Below, piece by piece: positions 62,370 to 62,938 of a stretch of 62,938 bases of DNA. The stretch is from a virus, in IMG/VR virus record IMGVR_UViG_3300009419_000018, positions 1 through 62,938 of that record. One strand, written 5' to 3'. The notes under the pieces were generated by a model, which ran no database searches, was not told the DNA's origin, and saw only the letters and a program-made list of their open reading frames with translations. Position numbers and translations under genes: made by a program. Within the stretch, counting starts at the first letter, position 1. Every line of letters begins with the position of its first letter.

Positions 62370-62792
62370 CTACTTAGAGCGTGGATATACAGGATTTTCA
62401 TTCTCACGGTTATAATGTATGGGTAAACCATCCACTTGATCTTTTTTTGTATAAGTAATAGGTATAAATGAGTGATCATCAGCGGATGCCACCCTGTGGT
62501 ACCCATTCTTGATTTCTATGGTACTACCAGATACACCTAGTTCTACGGGATTTACAATGCCATGTCTCTGTACGCTTTTATATACTCCACTATTAATTGC
62601 CTCAATACCCTTACGATCCCAAAATTCATCCTCAGGTGTCGTGTAACGCCGTTCATTTGTATATGGGTCTCGGATCGTACGGCTACCCGCATCCTCAACA
62701 TCAGCGATATCTAGTTCATTGTCTACTGGTAGTGAGCGCAACCAACTCTTTGGCATAAACAGTTGATCATTTAAGTGGTGAAATGCGGCCAT
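62370..62792 (-). CDS. ParB-like protein, module copy 2
   Basis: 140 residues. GIVNPVELGVSGSTIEIKNG, YHRVASADDHSFIPITYTKK (78-117) is the ParB-like 'P-h-x..G-x-H-R-h-x-A' core with Tyr in the first His position (GYHR). The N-terminal 60 residues are unmatched. First gene of the leftward accessory operon. ATG 62792 lies 6 bases after TATAAT (copy P1), so the message is probably leaderless. Confidence 0.7.
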   Translation of the reverse strand: MAAFHHLNDQLFMPKSWLRSLPVDNELDIADVEDAGSRTIRDPYTNERRYTTPEDEFWDRKGIEAINSGVYKSVQRHGIVNPVELGVSGSTIEIKNGYHRVASADDHSFIPITYTKKDQVDGLPIHYNRENENPVYPRSK

Positions 62793-62798
62793 TTTTTA

Positions 62799-62812
62799 AT
62801 TATAACTCAGAA
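62799..62812 (-). promoter_or_regulatory. TTCTGA-N2-TATAAT motif, copy P1
   Basis: Minus strand TTCTGAGTTATAAT, 6 bases before ATG 62792. It is the most upstream copy and probably the main promoter of the accessory block. Confidence 0.6.
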
Positions 62813-62938
62813 TAGGGCTACATTTGGGCGAATTAGGGGTACCCCATCTGAGCATAGAACCGGTCTCCTCGTTGGAATAGGGCTATTTGGCAGTTGGGCA
62901 GTGCTTGGGGGGTCGCCTCTACCCCCCTCCCGCTTTCC
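62813..62938. other. Right-edge stretch without a recognisable gene
   Basis: About 126 bases with G/C-rich runs (a GGGGGG and later CCCCCC stretch), lacking a long open frame or clear hairpin terminator. It may be the start of an upstream leader, a packaging end, or part of a gene cut by the window edge. Confidence 0.5.

Noticed and set aside
1-62938. Lysogeny module (integrase, excisionase, attachment site)
   Set aside because: No tyrosine or serine recombinase motif was found; the MerR-like gene alone is not enough evidence. The genome may extend beyond the window.

Overview
The window is the bulk of a genome of a contractile-tailed double-stranded DNA phage (Caudoviricetes, myovirus-type tail). 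The sequence shows portal, scaffold, major capsid protein, terminase, tail sheath, tail tube, tape measure and a full P2/T4-type baseplate set (gpD-, gpX-, gp25-, gpJ- and gpI-like). No integrase, excisionase, tRNA, rRNA, insertion sequence or CRISPR array was seen. An actinobacterial host fits three things: TATAAT boxes placed so that transcripts would be leaderless, an M15-type endolysin, and a secreted Thr-rich mucin-like protein of the kind common in aquatic Acidimicrobiia and other Actinobacteria. Host assignment is inference only.

Layout. (A) 1-11.6 kb, leftward: early replication and recombination genes in one tightly packed operon. From its promoter end these are a replisome organiser (with a candidate origin of replication inside the gene), DnaC-like loader, unknown gene, DnaB-like helicase, primase, unknown gene, two small proteins, MerR-like regulator, ssDNA-binding protein, family A DNA polymerase, acidic protein, zinc-ribbon protein, RecA-like recombinase, Holliday-junction-resolvase-like nuclease, and a RecB/Cas4-like exonuclease cut by the left edge. 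(B) 11.65-13.16 kb: a divergent control region and the only sizeable rightward cluster, with a Dps-like mini-ferritin and four small, mostly lysine-rich proteins, closed by a strong hairpin terminator. (C) 13.2-53.1 kb, leftward: structural and lysis genes. Moving right to left these are membrane/lysis proteins, mucin-like protein, fibres, spike OB protein, endolysin, terminase, small genes, portal, scaffold, capsid (with a hairpin terminator after it), a collar-domain fibre, neck, sheath, tube, chaperone with a probable programmed frameshift, tape measure and baseplate. (D) 53.1-62.8 kb: an accessory region of mostly unrecognised genes that is full of recent tandem duplications. It holds two short paralogue pairs, a four-member family carrying QLxLF-like motifs, a methyltransferase (the only rightward gene here) next to a glycosyltransferase-like gene, and a duplicated [ParB-like + ADP-ribosyltransferase-like] two-gene module.

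Most interesting signals: lambda-O-like iterons plus a perfect 15-bp hairpin inside the replisome-organiser gene, with one iteron conserved in a different reading frame; the duplicated ParB/ART module, whose genes and one neighbour are preceded by four copies of a shared TTCTGA-N2-TATAAT promoter-like motif; the QLxLF-bearing paralogue family; the Dps plus lysine-rich-peptide island; and an unannotated frameshift reading frame between the tail chaperone and the tape measure.

Genes are packed with ATGA, GTGA or TAATG overlaps, and many small genes are supported mainly by these overlaps and by Shine-Dalgarno (SD) sequences. Start codons were chosen on that basis and are flagged where they are uncertain. 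Function calls rest on motifs read by eye, without database searches.
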